Shown here one piece after another: positions 44,860 through 55,964 of a stretch of DNA of 64,000 nt (positions are counted from its first letter, which is position 1; each line of letters starts with the position of its first letter). The position numbers were made by a program, and so were the translations under genes. Source of the stretch: Hansfordia pulvinata (taxonomy: Eukaryota > Ascomycota > Sordariomycetes > Xylariales); assembly GCA_006538405.1 (NCBI GenBank), contig BJKQ01000002.1, positions 2,790,001 through 2,854,000 on the forward strand, given 5' to 3'. The notes beneath the pieces were generated by a model that was given only the letters and a program-made list of their open reading frames with translations, was not told the origin of the DNA and searched no databases.

Positions 44860-47800
44860 ATGCCTGCCAAGCGCAAGCACGATCTTTTTGATTTCGACCC
44901 CAACAAGTCCGACTCCGAGGACGAGAGCTTCGACCCTTCAGAGGCACGCCCCGCTCGCAGCCGGAAAAAGATAAAACCAGCCAGAACCAAGGCTTCCGCT
45001 CGCAAAGGCACCAAATATCGCGGCTCTGATATCGACGACGACGAAGAGGACGACGAAGACGAGGAACTCGAGAACTCATACGACGAGGAAGACGAAGAAG
45101 AGGACGAAGAAGAAGAAGATCTCCCAGTCAACGCCAGCGGCCGTCGGATGAGAAACGCCGCCGCCAAAGCCACGGCCGTCACCTACAAGGAGAGCTCGGA
45201 GGACGAAGAGCCCATTAAGAGTGACTCGGACGCCGACGACAAGGACGAGCTTGCCCCGACACCTAAGAAGCCCAGCAAAATCATCAAGCTTAGAATCCCT
45301 AGTTCTATGAAAAAAGTAGAACCGTCGCCTGTCACCAGCGCCACCAGGAGGTCTACTAGAGCTAGGACTGTTGATTCTGAAGACGAGTTTGTCGAGCTCA
45401 GTAACTCAGGCAAACACTCAAAGCCGGCTCGCGCGTCGGAGAGCAAAAGCCCCGAGGTAACCACCCGCAGCCTCCGAGCTACCCGAGGAAGCAGGGGATC
45501 CAATAAGGCTCCGCCCTCGATCATCGAAGAAGCAACCCAGGAGAGCAGCTTTCAGGAGAACGCCCCTGCCGAAGAGATTGCGCCAGACCTCACGACGGAG
45601 CCCGCTCCCGAAGTCGAGATGGAGGACGCCGAGGAGAAGAGGGCAGAAGAGGATGCGCCCATCGATGTGCCTATGGAGACGGTCGAGCCCAACGAGCAAC
45701 CGGACGAAGACGACGACGATGACGACGTTCCCGTCACTCGGCGAACTCGAGCTGCTAGGGGAAGCCTTTCAGGCCCAGCTGCGGAGGTTGCAAGCGTTGA
45801 ACCAGCCGGAAGGGGCGCGACGGGTCGTCGCTTGACCCGCCGCTCACAAGCCCGCAAGTCAGCGCAGGAGCCTAGCAGCGATTTCGAGCCTGATAACGAC
45901 TCTGGCGACAACGCCTCCGAAGCCAACAGCCAAGCGGGTAAACCGGATGAATCACCAAGTCCAGCCTCGCGCGGTCGCAGATCCACCCGAAACCGCCGCT
46001 CGAAGAGGGGATCCCGAAACAGCGACGAGTCTGGCGACGACGCCGAGCTCGACAAGGATGAGCTGGCCGAGGAAGCGTTCGACTTGGAGACGGAGTCTCG
46101 CTCTAGGCCCCGTCGCCGGAGGCAACGGACGCCGGACCACACTGAGCGTCTCCCTTCCAAGCGGGTGCGGAATGAAGTCAACTACAGGCTTGCGGGCTTG
46201 AACGAGGTGCCAATGGAAGTCGAAGAAGAAGTCAATCTTGCCCAAACGCCAGCGCGACGCCGCGGTGGCCGAGCTGCCACCTCAAACCCCTGGGAACGAA
46301 GTCTCCACACCATCGCCGGTCCCTTTGGAGGTGTAGAAGGCTTGGGCGCCCTTATCAGCGGTCCTTGGGGCAACGGAAACGCAGAGGCCGCAGGCGGTGC
46401 CGAATCCGACAGCAGCGATGACGAGATGGGACAACGCTCAGGCGCGCCCGGGAACCTTGGACTTACCCCGACTGCCGCTTCCGGACCCGCTTTCCCCGGC
46501 ATGCCCGGGAAGGCCGCCAACCTGGAAGGCCTTGGCGGCGTTGGAGCCGCGGCCCCCAATGTGGGCAAAATCAAGAGCCACAAGGCCCTCGCAGACGCAG
46601 ACCCTCTCGGCGTGGACCTCAACGTCGACTTCACCCAGGTTGGTGGCATGCAAGGCCACATTGACCAGCTCAAGGAGATGGTTCAGCTACCCCTACTTTA
46701 CCCGGAGCTGTTCTCCAGGTTCCACGTTACCCCCCCTCGCGGCGTTCTGTTCCACGGACCCCCTGGTACTGGTAAAACTCTCCTCGCTCGAGCGTTGTCC
46801 AACTCGGTCGGGCTGGGTGGGCGCAAGATCAGCTTCTATATGCGAAAGGGTGCCGACGCTTTGAGCAAATGGGTCGGTGAGGCCGAGAAGCAGCTCCGGC
46901 TCCTCTTCGAGGAGGCCAGGAAAACCCAACCCAGCATCATCTTCTTCGACGAGATTGACGGTCTGGCCCCTGTCCGTTCGAGCAAGCAAGAGCAGATCCA
47001 TGCGTCAATCGTCTCAACTCTGCTTGCATTGATGGATGGCATGGATGGGCGAGGACAGGTCATCGTGATCGGTGCCACCAATCGTCCCGACAATATCGAC
47101 CCTGCTCTTCGCCGTCCTGGCAGATTCGACAGGGAATTTTACTTCCCTTTGCCTGACGTTGACGGCCGCAAAGCCATCATCGACATCCACACCAAGGACT
47201 GGGGTGTCTCGGATCCGTTCAAGATGTCTTTGGCGCGAGACACCAAGGGCTATGGTGGTGCCGACTTGCGAGCCATGTGCACAGAAGCTGCCATGAATGC
47301 CATCCAGCGGACGTACCCCAAATCTACTCGTCAAAGGACAAGCTCATCGTTGACCCCTCCAAGATCAGCGTTCACATGACAGACTTCAGCATCTCCAAGA
47401 AGAAGATTGTGCCGTCATCGGAGCGGTCTGCCACATCTGGTGCTGCCACGTTGCCCAAGACCATCGAGCCGCTACTGTCAGACCAGATGGAGGGCATCAA
47501 GGCCGCAGTGGACATGGTACTGCCTCGCAAAAAGAACCCGACTGCCCTTGAAGAGGCAATGTTTGAACCATACGACGATGCCGACTTCGGATTTGGTCGC
47601 GAGGCTCTCCATGACGAGTTCCAGAGGTCTCGCATCTTCAGACCTCGTCTGCTCATTTGCGGCCAGCCAGGGATGGGTCAGACCTACATCAGCGCCGCTA
47701 TACTTCACCACTTCGAAGGCGTCCACGTCCAGAAGTTTGACCTCCCAACGATTCTCGGCGATGACCGCGTAAGTTTCGACGTCTGCATACTGGCTACATG

Positions 47801-49801
47801 ATGGATTGCTAACCTTAACTAGACCCCGGAACAAACTCTTGTTGGGCTGTTTACCGAAGTCAAGCGGCATAAACCCAGCGTGATCTATATACCGAACGTG
47901 GACAGCTGGTATGCAACATTATCAGACGCGGCCATGACAGCTTTCCTCGCCATGCTTCGCTCGATACCGCCCACCGACCCGGTACTTCTGCTCGCCACCG
48001 CCGAGGTTGGTGCAAAGGAGCTCGACCTTGGGCTCAGGCGCGACCTATTTGGACTTTCTTCCAGGAACATCATAGAAATTGCTCCACCGAGTACTGTATG
48101 TATCGCCCGCCTCGGTCTCTCTCATCTTGGCCTTTCGGCATACCAGCTGACCCTGTGCAGGAAAAACGCCAAGAATATTTCTCGGCGATTATGGGCCACC
48201 TACGAAGAATGCCGAAAGAGTTTCCGGACCCAGCCAACCGCAAGAAGCGCATACTCGAAGAGCTCCCACTCGCGCCTCCGCCGCCACCAAAGGTTCTGAC
48301 CAAAGAGGAACGGAAAGCTGAAAGTGTGCGGTATCACCAATTGCTGAACGTCCTCAAGGTCCACCTGCAGCCTATTATGGACCAGATCAACCGGAAATAC
48401 AAGAAATTCCGGAACCCGGTCATCCTCCAGCACCAGTATCAGTACCTCCTCGACGAGGCCGACCCTAATTATGTGCGGCCCGATGTCGAAGGAGGGCAGC
48501 CGCGACCCTTTGAACTGGAAACGCGCAGAGACGGCAGCAAAGGTCTGCGTGCCACGGAGACTGGCAAGTTCTTCCACAATCTGGACATCTCCACCATCGA
48601 GGAGCGTCTTGCCCATGGGTTTTACCTCAGCCCTGCTGCGTTCTTGAGAGACGTCCAAGCTCTCGAGCACGACGCCAAGGCGATCGGAGATAAGGAGCGT
48701 TTCTTGAAGGCTAGCGAGCTTCGCACCAATGTCGAGGTCGACGTCCAAGACATTGCGGCGAAATTCGGGGCCATCAACTGGGAGGATGAGTTCCAGAAAC
48801 AGCAGGACCGTGTTACTCAATCGGGCAAGAAGGCACAGAAGGACAAATCTGCGGATGACGTGATCAACTTGGTGCAATCTGATCTCGAAGAAAGCGAAGC
48901 ACAGCCTGCTGGCGGCCTCAAAGATGGCAAGCTGCATACAACATCAGCCACGTTCCAGTTTATTGGGGACCCCCTGAATGGGTCGAATGGCCAGTCTAGC
49001 GACCAGCACACTGGCACTAACGGGACGTCAGTGCCGTCTCGTGGCGCTGATGAAGATGTCGACATGACAGATGCGGGGACGTCAAACAACGACAGCTCTT
49101 CGGCCATGCCACCGCCCGGCGCTACCTCGGGCCAGAACACGCAGTTCTCACAGGTGTCTGCCGTCCAGTCCCTCCCACCAGGAGTCTCGCCAACAGCTAT
49201 GCGCAACGACGCGTCGACCACTAAGACCTCAGATCCATCCACACGGTCGTCGAATATCAGCACACAGGCCACCAATGGCACTCGCCATGAGCAGTTCAGC
49301 CCGCCAGACCCGATGCCTGACACTCAAGTGCTGGGAGACGGAAGTCAAGCCACATCTGGCGAGGATCCTTGGCTCCATTCACAGGCCCAGGGTCTTGCCC
49401 ACAACTCCCAGCAGCAAGGGGCGGCGTCGCAGTCTTCGCACGCCACAGCATCTCAGGCAACTGCCAAGACGAACACTCATGCCCCCAGCATGGCGAACCT
49501 GCTCAATGACCCCGCCCCCGAAGAGGCACAGCCAACACAGAAGCCGGAAGGCTGGGGTTCTCAGCCCCAAGTGGAACTTGACGATGTCGTGGCCGGATCC
49601 TTCTTGGAGGACATGGCGCGGCGTACGACGGGCTTCACGATTGAGCAATTGGAGCAGACCAACCGAGAGCTCATGGCCGAGGTGTGGGCGACCCGGGGCG
49701 AGTACAACCGTATGAAGGCATTTAAGATGGTCAGTCAGGTCTTCAACGAAGCCCTGGCCGACATTGAAGCAATGCAGGGGTTTATGCAGGCGAGCCAATA
49801 A
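44860..49801 (+). CDS. YTA7: AAA-ATPase with bromodomain, Yta7/ATAD2 family (frameshifted once)
   Basis: Chromatin-associated ATPase that binds histone tails and acts in nucleosome disassembly and boundary function. Exons 44860-47768, 47823-48095 and 48161-49801; introns 47769-47822 (GTAAGT...CTAACC...CTAG) and 48096-48160 (GTATGT...CTGACC...GCAG); about 1,607 residues. The N-terminal 450 residues are acidic/basic and disordered. The first AAA domain has Walker A GPPGTGKT (about residue 633), Walker B IIFFDEIDGLAP, sensor GATNRPDNIDPALRRPGRFD and arginine fingers. The second AAA domain has a degenerate P-loop (CGQPGMGQTY, Gln replacing Lys), as known for this family. A bromodomain-like region follows (VLKVHLQPIMDQINRKYKKF onward). 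The tail is Gln/Ser-rich with a final helical segment. The frame breaks at 47316-47319 between AIQRTYP and QIYSSKDKL; one extra C in the C4 run restores the family sequence, so this is probably a sequencing error. Confidence 0.94.
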
Positions 49802-50442
49802 GTTGCATTGGCCGAGCAGAGTCGGTAGGAATGCTTTCACTTGAATCATTGTGCGACCATGACCACGAGTCTTACCCAAGGCGGGATCTTGGATGGGCCC
49901 TGACCGGATTGTAGTGGATTGGATTGTAGATGAACGGCGCAGATGGTGACCCGATTCGGACGTGCGAGAGCGGCCCGCACTTCTGTTCACTTTAGCGGTA
50001 TCCTGGGGAATTATTTGACGGCATCGAAGCAATCAAGGCTGTGTTGTTGGGGAGGGCGACCCTTTTCTTTTCCTCTTTGTTCATTATCCATCCCAGAGTA
50101 TGCTTCTAGAACCGCCGCGTCGGACGCCTCGGAGTAATGAGCTGTAGGATTACATGTATAAAGGAAGAAAGCACATGACAATTAGAACTTGAATGGGGTT
50201 TCTGGATGTTGACGGGGAGTGATTTGAATTTGAAACACATGCTCAACAAGCTGCCGAGTCGGAACGCATCTATATCGCACGGAGGACCAAAACAGTCCGG
50301 GTATCTCTATCATTCTGATCTGCCCTGTTTCTTTGGTCCCTTTCCCGGAACCGCTGCGGCCAACCTCTCGTCCAGGAAGCGGTATTGAAGAACCGTCTCA
50401 ACCCACCGGCTCCCTCATGGAGTGCAGTGTGCGCGACGAAGC
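49802..50442. other. Convergent intergenic region YTA7 / NFKBIL1-like
   Basis: 640 bp between two 3' ends; should contain both poly(A) regions. No frame of interest. Confidence 0.55.
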
Positions 50443-51845
50443 TCAGGCCCCTTTGGCCTGGGCCTTGGCCTTGTCGCGCAGGTCGGACCACAGGCGGTCG
50501 ACTATCTGAAAGACGGCCGTGACGTCGCGCATGACGTCGGGGGCGACGCGGCCGCCCAGGCGCTGCTGCACCTTGTCCGGGTGCCAGCGGACGCGCTCCT
50601 CCTTGAGCCGGGCCAGGAGGTCCGCCTCGCTGGCGGCGGCGCTCTGGTGGTGACGCCTGTCGCTTTCGTCGTCCCTTTCCCCTTCTCCGTCCCCGCCGCG
50701 CCCGGCGTCGGCGCCCATGACGAAGAACTCGCGCACCGCGGCGGTGGAGATATCGGCCCGCCGCCCGCTCTCGACCGGCCACGCCGGCGAGCCGAGGCCC
50801 TTCCCGCCGCCGCCGGCGGCGGCACCTTCGCCGCTGTTGTTGTTGTTATTGTTACTGTTACCGTCCTCATTGCCGTTGCTCTTTCCGCCCGGCGCAGGAC
50901 TCCCCTCGTCGTCACCGCCGTCGATGCCCCCCCGCCGCCGCCGTCCCCGCCGCCGCCGTCCCAGGCGGCGCAGTACCCGGCCCAGCGGTCGGCCCAGGCG
51001 CGGCGGCGGCGGCGGCGCTCGCCGCGCCGCAGGCTAGCGTCGACGCCGCGCCGGATCTCGCGGTCGGCCCGCCTGCGGCCCTCGGCGTCGCGGCGCTCGC
51101 GCTCGCGGCGCTCCTCCCGCCGCGCGCGCTCCTCCAGCAGGCCCTCGTGCGTCTTCTCCCACATGCGCTGGCGCACGTGGGCCGCGTACTCCTCGTCCGT
51201 CATCTGCTCCAGCTCCCCCCCGTCGTTCCCGCCGCCGCCGTTTTGTTCATGGTGGTCCCGCCGCCCGTAGACGTGCATCGGCTGCCCGTACACGCCCTCC
51301 CAGTACGCGGCGCCCTCGTCGTCGGCCATGGCGTCGAAGAGCGAGGCCCGGAACGCCGCGTCCGGGTCCAGCGGGGGCTCTTCGTGCGGATTCGGCGGGG
51401 TAGGGGGCCTTCGGTGGGCGTTTTCGTCGCCGTCGTCATTGTGCCGGCGACGTCGGTGGTGGTGGTGGTGGTGCTTGCGGCGCTTGGGCTTGCTGTCGGG
51501 GTTGCTGGGTGATGTGTCGCGGCGATGGTGGGGGTGGCGGCGGTCGCGGGAACGGGAGCGGCTGCGCTCGCGGCGGGAGCGGTGCCGGTGGCGGTCTCTC
51601 AAGTCGTCGTCATCGCGGTCGCGGTCCCGGCGGGAGCGCGAGTGCTTCGACTTGAAGCGGAACTTGGAGGTTGTCCTCGGCTCGGAGGGAGCTGACGCGG
51701 CGTCGGCGCTCTCGCCGCGGATTGGGTCGGTCGCGGCGGTGGACGCGGGCGGGCTGTCCCGCGGCGGCGCGTCGACAGGGGCCAGGTCGGGGTTGATGGA
51801 GGACAGGATGTGACGCCTCCTGGGCGACGATGGTGAGGTGGTCAT
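50443..51845 (-). CDS. NFKBIL1-like protein with C-terminal J-like HPD motif (frameshifted once)
   Basis: About 467 residues from the ATG at 51845. N-terminal half is disordered, Arg/Ser/Asp/His-rich with RS-type runs. A central block follows: DAAFRASLFDAMADDEGAAY, WEGVYGQPMHVYGRRD, then a highly charged helix (MTDEEYAAHVRQRMWEKTHE onward) and WADRWAGYCAAWD. The C-terminus has VREFFVMGADAG, then LLARLKEERVRWHPDKVQQR, GGRVAPDVMRDVTAVFQIVD and RLWSDLRDKAKAQ. The WHPDK carries the HPD signature of J-domains; this arrangement matches fungal proteins annotated as NF-kappa-B inhibitor-like 1, linked to mRNA processing in animals. The frame breaks in the C7 run 50927-50933; one extra base joins the two halves, and the Asn/Gly-rich joining stretch reads cleanly. 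Fungi lack NF-kappa-B, so the animal name should not be taken literally. Divergent from the NSRP1-like gene. Confidence 0.85.
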
Positions 51846-52365
51846 CGTGGCATCATGGTGAAGGCGCGCCGTGTGTTCGAGCCGTGATTGCTTCGAGGGT
51901 GGCTACCAGGTGAATCTGGCGATGGCGGCGCAGTGCGTGCTGGGGTGATGTAGAGGGAACATTGTCTGGGCGGGGAGGTGGGAGGAAGAGAGGCCGCAGC
52001 AATGACGGGTTGGGGGCGGCGAGATGGGATCTTATCTAATCCATCTTATCGGACAGGCGCGTCTTGCTTCGTACTCGTACCGCCAGCGGCTCGGAGGTCG
52101 CACCAAGTCGCCGGCTCTGAGGTCATCCCTCACTGAGATCCTTTTGCCATCCGCCTTGAATGCGCCAGCCACTTATGCGAAGCTGTGGTCAGACATTTCA
52201 TCAATCTCTAAAACCTCCAGCTTGCTCTGAGCGTCACAAGTCTCGCATCGAAGAACCCGACCCGCCCCAGACCTCTCCTCCCCCAACACCGACACGGCGC
52301 CTGGCCATCCCACACCCCCATCTCGGCCATCATCAGGCTCACCCCCCGCGAAAGCGCCGCCCGAT
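51846..52365. other. Divergent promoter NFKBIL1-like / NSRP1-like
   Basis: 520 bp between two start codons of genes with probable RNA-processing roles; C/T-rich on the plus strand from about 52230. Contains TACTCGTAC near 52071-52079. Confidence 0.6.
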
Positions 52366-53657
52366 ATGAGCAAGCCAGGGCTCTCGTTCGGCCTCAGCCT
52401 GGGCAAGAAGCCCGCGAAGCCCGCCCCCAAGGCCCCGGCCAAGTCCATGTTTGGCGGCGACGACGACGACTCCGACTCCGGGCCCGGAGATGCCGAGGCC
52501 CCGCAAGCCGCAGCCCCCGCGAAGAAGCCGAAGAAGGGCCTGAGCAGCAGCAGCAGCAGCAAGGGCGCGCCGCCCGCACCGCCGCCGCCCTCTCTCAAGT
52601 CCAAGAAGGCGGCCGGCGCCGGCGCCGCCAACCCCTCGGCGTACGGCGACCTCTCGAGCGCGCTCGACTCGCAGCGGCACATGCAGGCGGCCGAGGAGCT
52701 GGACCCGTCGGTGTACGACTACGACGGGGTGTACGACTCGCTCAAGCAGCCGGAGCGGGAGAAGGCGGCGGCGGCGGCGGCGGACAGCGCGGAGCGCCGG
52801 CCCAAGTACATGAAGAGCCTGCTGGCGTCGGCGGCGGTGCGCAAGCGGGACGCGCTGATCGCCGAGGAGAAGAAGATTGCGCGGGACCGCGAGGCCGAGG
52901 GCGACGAGTTCGCGGGCAAGGACAAGTTCGTGACCGAGGCGTACCGGCGGCAGCAGGAGGAGAACCGGCGGGTCGAGGAGGAGGAGCGGGAGCGCGAGGA
53001 GCGCGAGGCCGCCGGGAATAAGGGGGGCGGCATGTCGGCGTTCTACAAGGACCTGCTGGAGCGCGGGACCAGCGCCACGCGCAGGCCGTCAAGGCGGTGG
53101 AGGACAAGGCCAAGGCCAATGCCGGGTCGCAGGAGCAAAGGCAAGGGCAGGGAGGGGAGGGGGGAGAGGAAGGGGGAGAGGGGGCCAGGACGCAGACGGA
53201 CCGCGCGCGCGAGATCAACGCCCAGGGCGGGTCCATCGCCATCAACCAGGATGGCGAGGTGGTCGACAAGCGCGAGCTGCTGCGGGGCGGCCTGAACCTC
53301 GGGGAGCGCAAGAAGCAGGAGCCGAAGAAGTCGGCGGCGGCGGACGACGGGGGCCGGGGGCCCGACCGCCACTCCTCGGGCCCGTCGTCGCGCGGGGGCC
53401 CCGCCGGCGCCGGGGGAGGCAAGCAGGCGATGCGCCAGCGGCAGACGCGGATGGTCGAGGCGCAGCTGGAGCAGGCGCTCAAGCGCAACCTGGAGGCGGA
53501 GGAGGAGGAGCGCGAGCGCGTGGAGCGGGCCTCGAAGAGCCGCAAGACCGAGTCGGACATCTCGAGCGCCAAGGAGCGTTACCTGGCGCGCAAGCGCGCG
53601 GCCGAGGAGGAGAAGAAGAGGGCGGCGGCGGACGGCGGCGGCGGCGCTGGCGCGTGA
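52366..53657 (+). CDS. Nuclear speckle splicing regulatory protein 1-like (DUF2040), frameshifted once
   Basis: About 430 residues. Starts MSKPGLSFGLSLGKK, typical of the family, followed by an acidic/Ala/Pro linker. The conserved region reads EELDPSVYDYDGVYDSLKQ, RRPKYMKSLLASAAVRKRD and KKIARDREAEGDEFAGKDKF, then VTEAYRRQQEENRR and MSAFYKDLLERG. After the break it continues DQRHAQAVKAVEDKAKA and ends in a long charged helix (MRQRQTRMVEAQLEQALKRN) and Lys/Glu-rich tail. The human homologue NSRP1 is a nuclear-speckle protein affecting alternative splicing. The frame breaks at G3 53065-53067; one extra G (53065-53067 as G4) restores LLERGDQRHA. Codon use and family match on both sides argue for sequencing error. 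Low-complexity Gly/Glu runs occur after the break. Confidence 0.88.
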
Positions 53658-54179
53658 GAGCCGACCGCCGGTTTGTGGGACAATTAGAGAGAAGAATGAA
53701 TATGATACCCAATCCCTTTCCTCGGTTTACTGAAGGGACCCTTCACTTGGGGGGTTGCGCGCTGCCTGCCATGGCGACAAGACGAAAAAAAGTGTTCTAC
53801 ACGTAATCTTTTTTTTCTATACAAACATTAGGTACACAAGCCCGTGGCTAGACCGCAGGATTCCGTCTGCCGGCCTGTCTCGAGGCAGCTCTATCTGCAC
53901 ACACAAGATCGGAGGGGTGGATATGCGACTCCGTGGCGGCTCTATGCGCCGGCCTGGCTCCCGTTCCAGATGAGTCCGCTGGAGACGTGCGCGTGCGCCC
54001 CGGGGAGGCAGAGGACCCGTTGAGCGCGCGCGCGCGCGCGCGCATGCCAGGGATGAGAGGGAGGGCAATCGCTTCCTCTAATCCGACGCTGCTGCATGCA
54101 CCGGCATCATGTCGTGCCGTGAAGATTTGCTATTGTACATTCGTTCGTCCCGGAGTTGGGGTGACCGGGTCGTGGTCGT
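53658..54179. other. Convergent intergenic region NSRP1-like / TIM13
   Basis: 520 bp between two 3' ends, with a T-run near 53808-53817 and a perfect GC dinucleotide repeat at 54024-54043. No gene. Confidence 0.55.
54024..54043. repeat. GC dinucleotide microsatellite
   Basis: Ten GC units between the NSRP1-like and TIM13 3' ends; Z-DNA-prone. Confidence 0.95.
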
Positions 54180-54565
54180 CTATTGGTTGCCTTGCTCGCG
54201 CTGCATGCGGCCGATGAAGGCGGCGTTGACCTGGTTCCAGGCGCCCATGTACTTCTCCATGCAGCTGGTGAAGCAGGTCTGCTCGCCGGAGGAGAGGGAG
54301 GTGCTGGGCTTGGCGATGCACTTTTCGAAGCAGTGCTCGTTGACTTTCTGTGTGCGGGAGAGAAGGGGCGGGAGTCAGTGGCTGGGCGGTGCGCAGCGAG
54401 GGAGGAGCGTACGAAAGAGAGAGAGAGAGAGAGAGAGAGAGGGAAGAGGGAGGCGGCATGGGTTGAGATTGGGAAACGTACATCGATCAGCTGCTTGGCG
54501 TTTTCCATGGCATACTGCGTGCGGACCTGCTTGACGACCTCGGCCTTGACTTCGGAGCTGCTCAT
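54180..54565 (-). CDS. TIM13: Mitochondrial import inner membrane translocase subunit TIM13
   Basis: Small Tim chaperone of the intermembrane space that, with Tim8, guides hydrophobic precursors to TIM22 and SAM. Two exons: 54482-54565 (28 codons, MSSSEVKAEVVKQVRTQYAM start) and 54180-54347; intron 54348-54481 (GTACGT...CACACAG) contains a GA microsatellite. The product has 83 residues with the twin CX3C signature: HCFEKC and, after 11 residues between the motifs, CFTSC; helix 2 ends EKYMGAWNQVNAAFIGRM. Length and spacing match Tim13; Tim8, Tim9 and Tim10 differ in the N-terminal helix. Import and oxidative folding would use Mia40. Divergent from the Aurora kinase gene. Confidence 0.95.
54416..54441. 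repeat. GA dinucleotide microsatellite in the TIM13 intron
   Basis: About thirteen GA units on the plus strand (CT on the coding strand), within intron 1 and upstream of the acceptor side. Confidence 0.9.
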
Positions 54566-55964
54566 GTTGGGCGGTTTTGGAGGGGGGGGACAGGTTGCGC
54601 GGGCGTTTGATAAGCTGGTAAAGAAGCAATTGGCCGGGTGTCGTGGGTGGTGGTGGTGGTGGTGGTGGTGGTGGTGGTAGTCGAGGCGTTGGTGTTTCGG
54701 GAGAGGTGACGTCGTGATGTTAAAGCTTTTTCGAATAACGGCGCAGAGTCGTAGCGTTTGTCAGCTCCGGGCGCCGCTCGCACGGAGTATCCGTACGAGT
54801 AGTCGTAGGCCGTCGACCCCTGCGCTTCGGCACGCTGGCGCGAACCTTTGGAAGTGGCCTATCGATAAAGCTAAAGTATACATGCACGTAGGTGCTAAAT
54901 GTACCTACTTAAGTGTACCACTCCAAATATACGGTTCATGTAGACTACAATATTCATGGATGGACTCGGACGGTGCACGTCTGCGATTGCTCGTACGACG
55001 GGGGCGTTTCTGAAGATTCAGCCCACGTGGGAATCGGATTGCATAGAAATAATCGGTAGTTGGTGGTGTCTCCTTTTCTACCGGGCCAAGTATGAGATGG
55101 TGAAATGCCGCCCAGCCGCTTGGGATCGCATGCCTTCGCCGGTAGAGATCCAGGCTTTTGACCACACGGAGCGAAGTACGGAGTTAAAAAATACTCGGCC
55201 GCATGGACGAATAATGCGAATCAGATCAGTTGTGCCTACAGCTCCCAATTGAACACGGCATTTATTACTCGTAGAGTCGAGTCTCAGGGTTGAGTTGATA
55301 AAGGCAGCGGACAGGATGGAATGTGGGTTGCTCAGCTGGTGGTGATTGTGGTCGCGGGCGGGTCCTTCAAGTAGGTACGCGTACTCGAAGCGAAAATTAG
55401 TATGTGGTGTACATTTGAGTGCTGCTGCTTCTGGGGGAGCACTGTAGGTCGGAGGTGGCACTCATTAGCGCCGTTGCCAACGCCGAGAGGCACAAATTGG
55501 TTGCCCCGTGCAACAAGCGCTTCCTGTTTGGATGAAAACAACCCAGCTCCGCGCCCATCACCCACCGCCCCCGATCGTAGCCCCAGACAAGACCCAGACA
55601 GGCCCAGCTCCAGCTCGCCAGCCCACAGCCCGCACATCACCCCTGCCTTATACCGCTTCCAGCACTCGTGGGAGCGTGCTAACCCGGTCCCTCCGCACAA
55701 CGCTCTCAAAACACCCCCGAGCCACAGGCCGTCCCTAAGAATAACAATCCCGCCTGGCAACTCGAATATCTCGACTTCGGTCCCCCTCCTCCACTCCGTC
55801 GGCGGCTTTCCGTTCCCACATCTCACAGCATCTCCCCTCCTCCTCTCGCTTGTGCGCGCTCGCTCAGTCGCCCAGCTCACCTCTTCCCCTTCCTCCGTCC
55901 GCCGCCCTCCCCCTACCTCCCCTCCTCCTTGTTTGCGCCTTCGCACAAACAAGCAACCGCAAAC
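54566..55964. other. Divergent promoter TIM13 / Aurora kinase
   Basis: 1.4 kb. Contains a GGT repeat (54643-54679), TACGAGTA at 54794-54801, TACCTA words around 54900 and a long C/T-rich tract at about 55760-55940 immediately before the kinase start, a probable 5' leader. Confidence 0.6.
54643..54679. repeat. GGT trinucleotide microsatellite
   Basis: About twelve GGT/GTG units just upstream of TIM13. Confidence 0.9.

Noticed and set aside
50502..51845. Uninterrupted 447-codon minus-strand frame as the full NFKBIL1-like gene
   Set aside because: After the C7 run at 50927-50933 this frame becomes Arg/Thr/Ala junk, whereas the other frame carries the conserved HPD region; the gene is modelled across the break instead.
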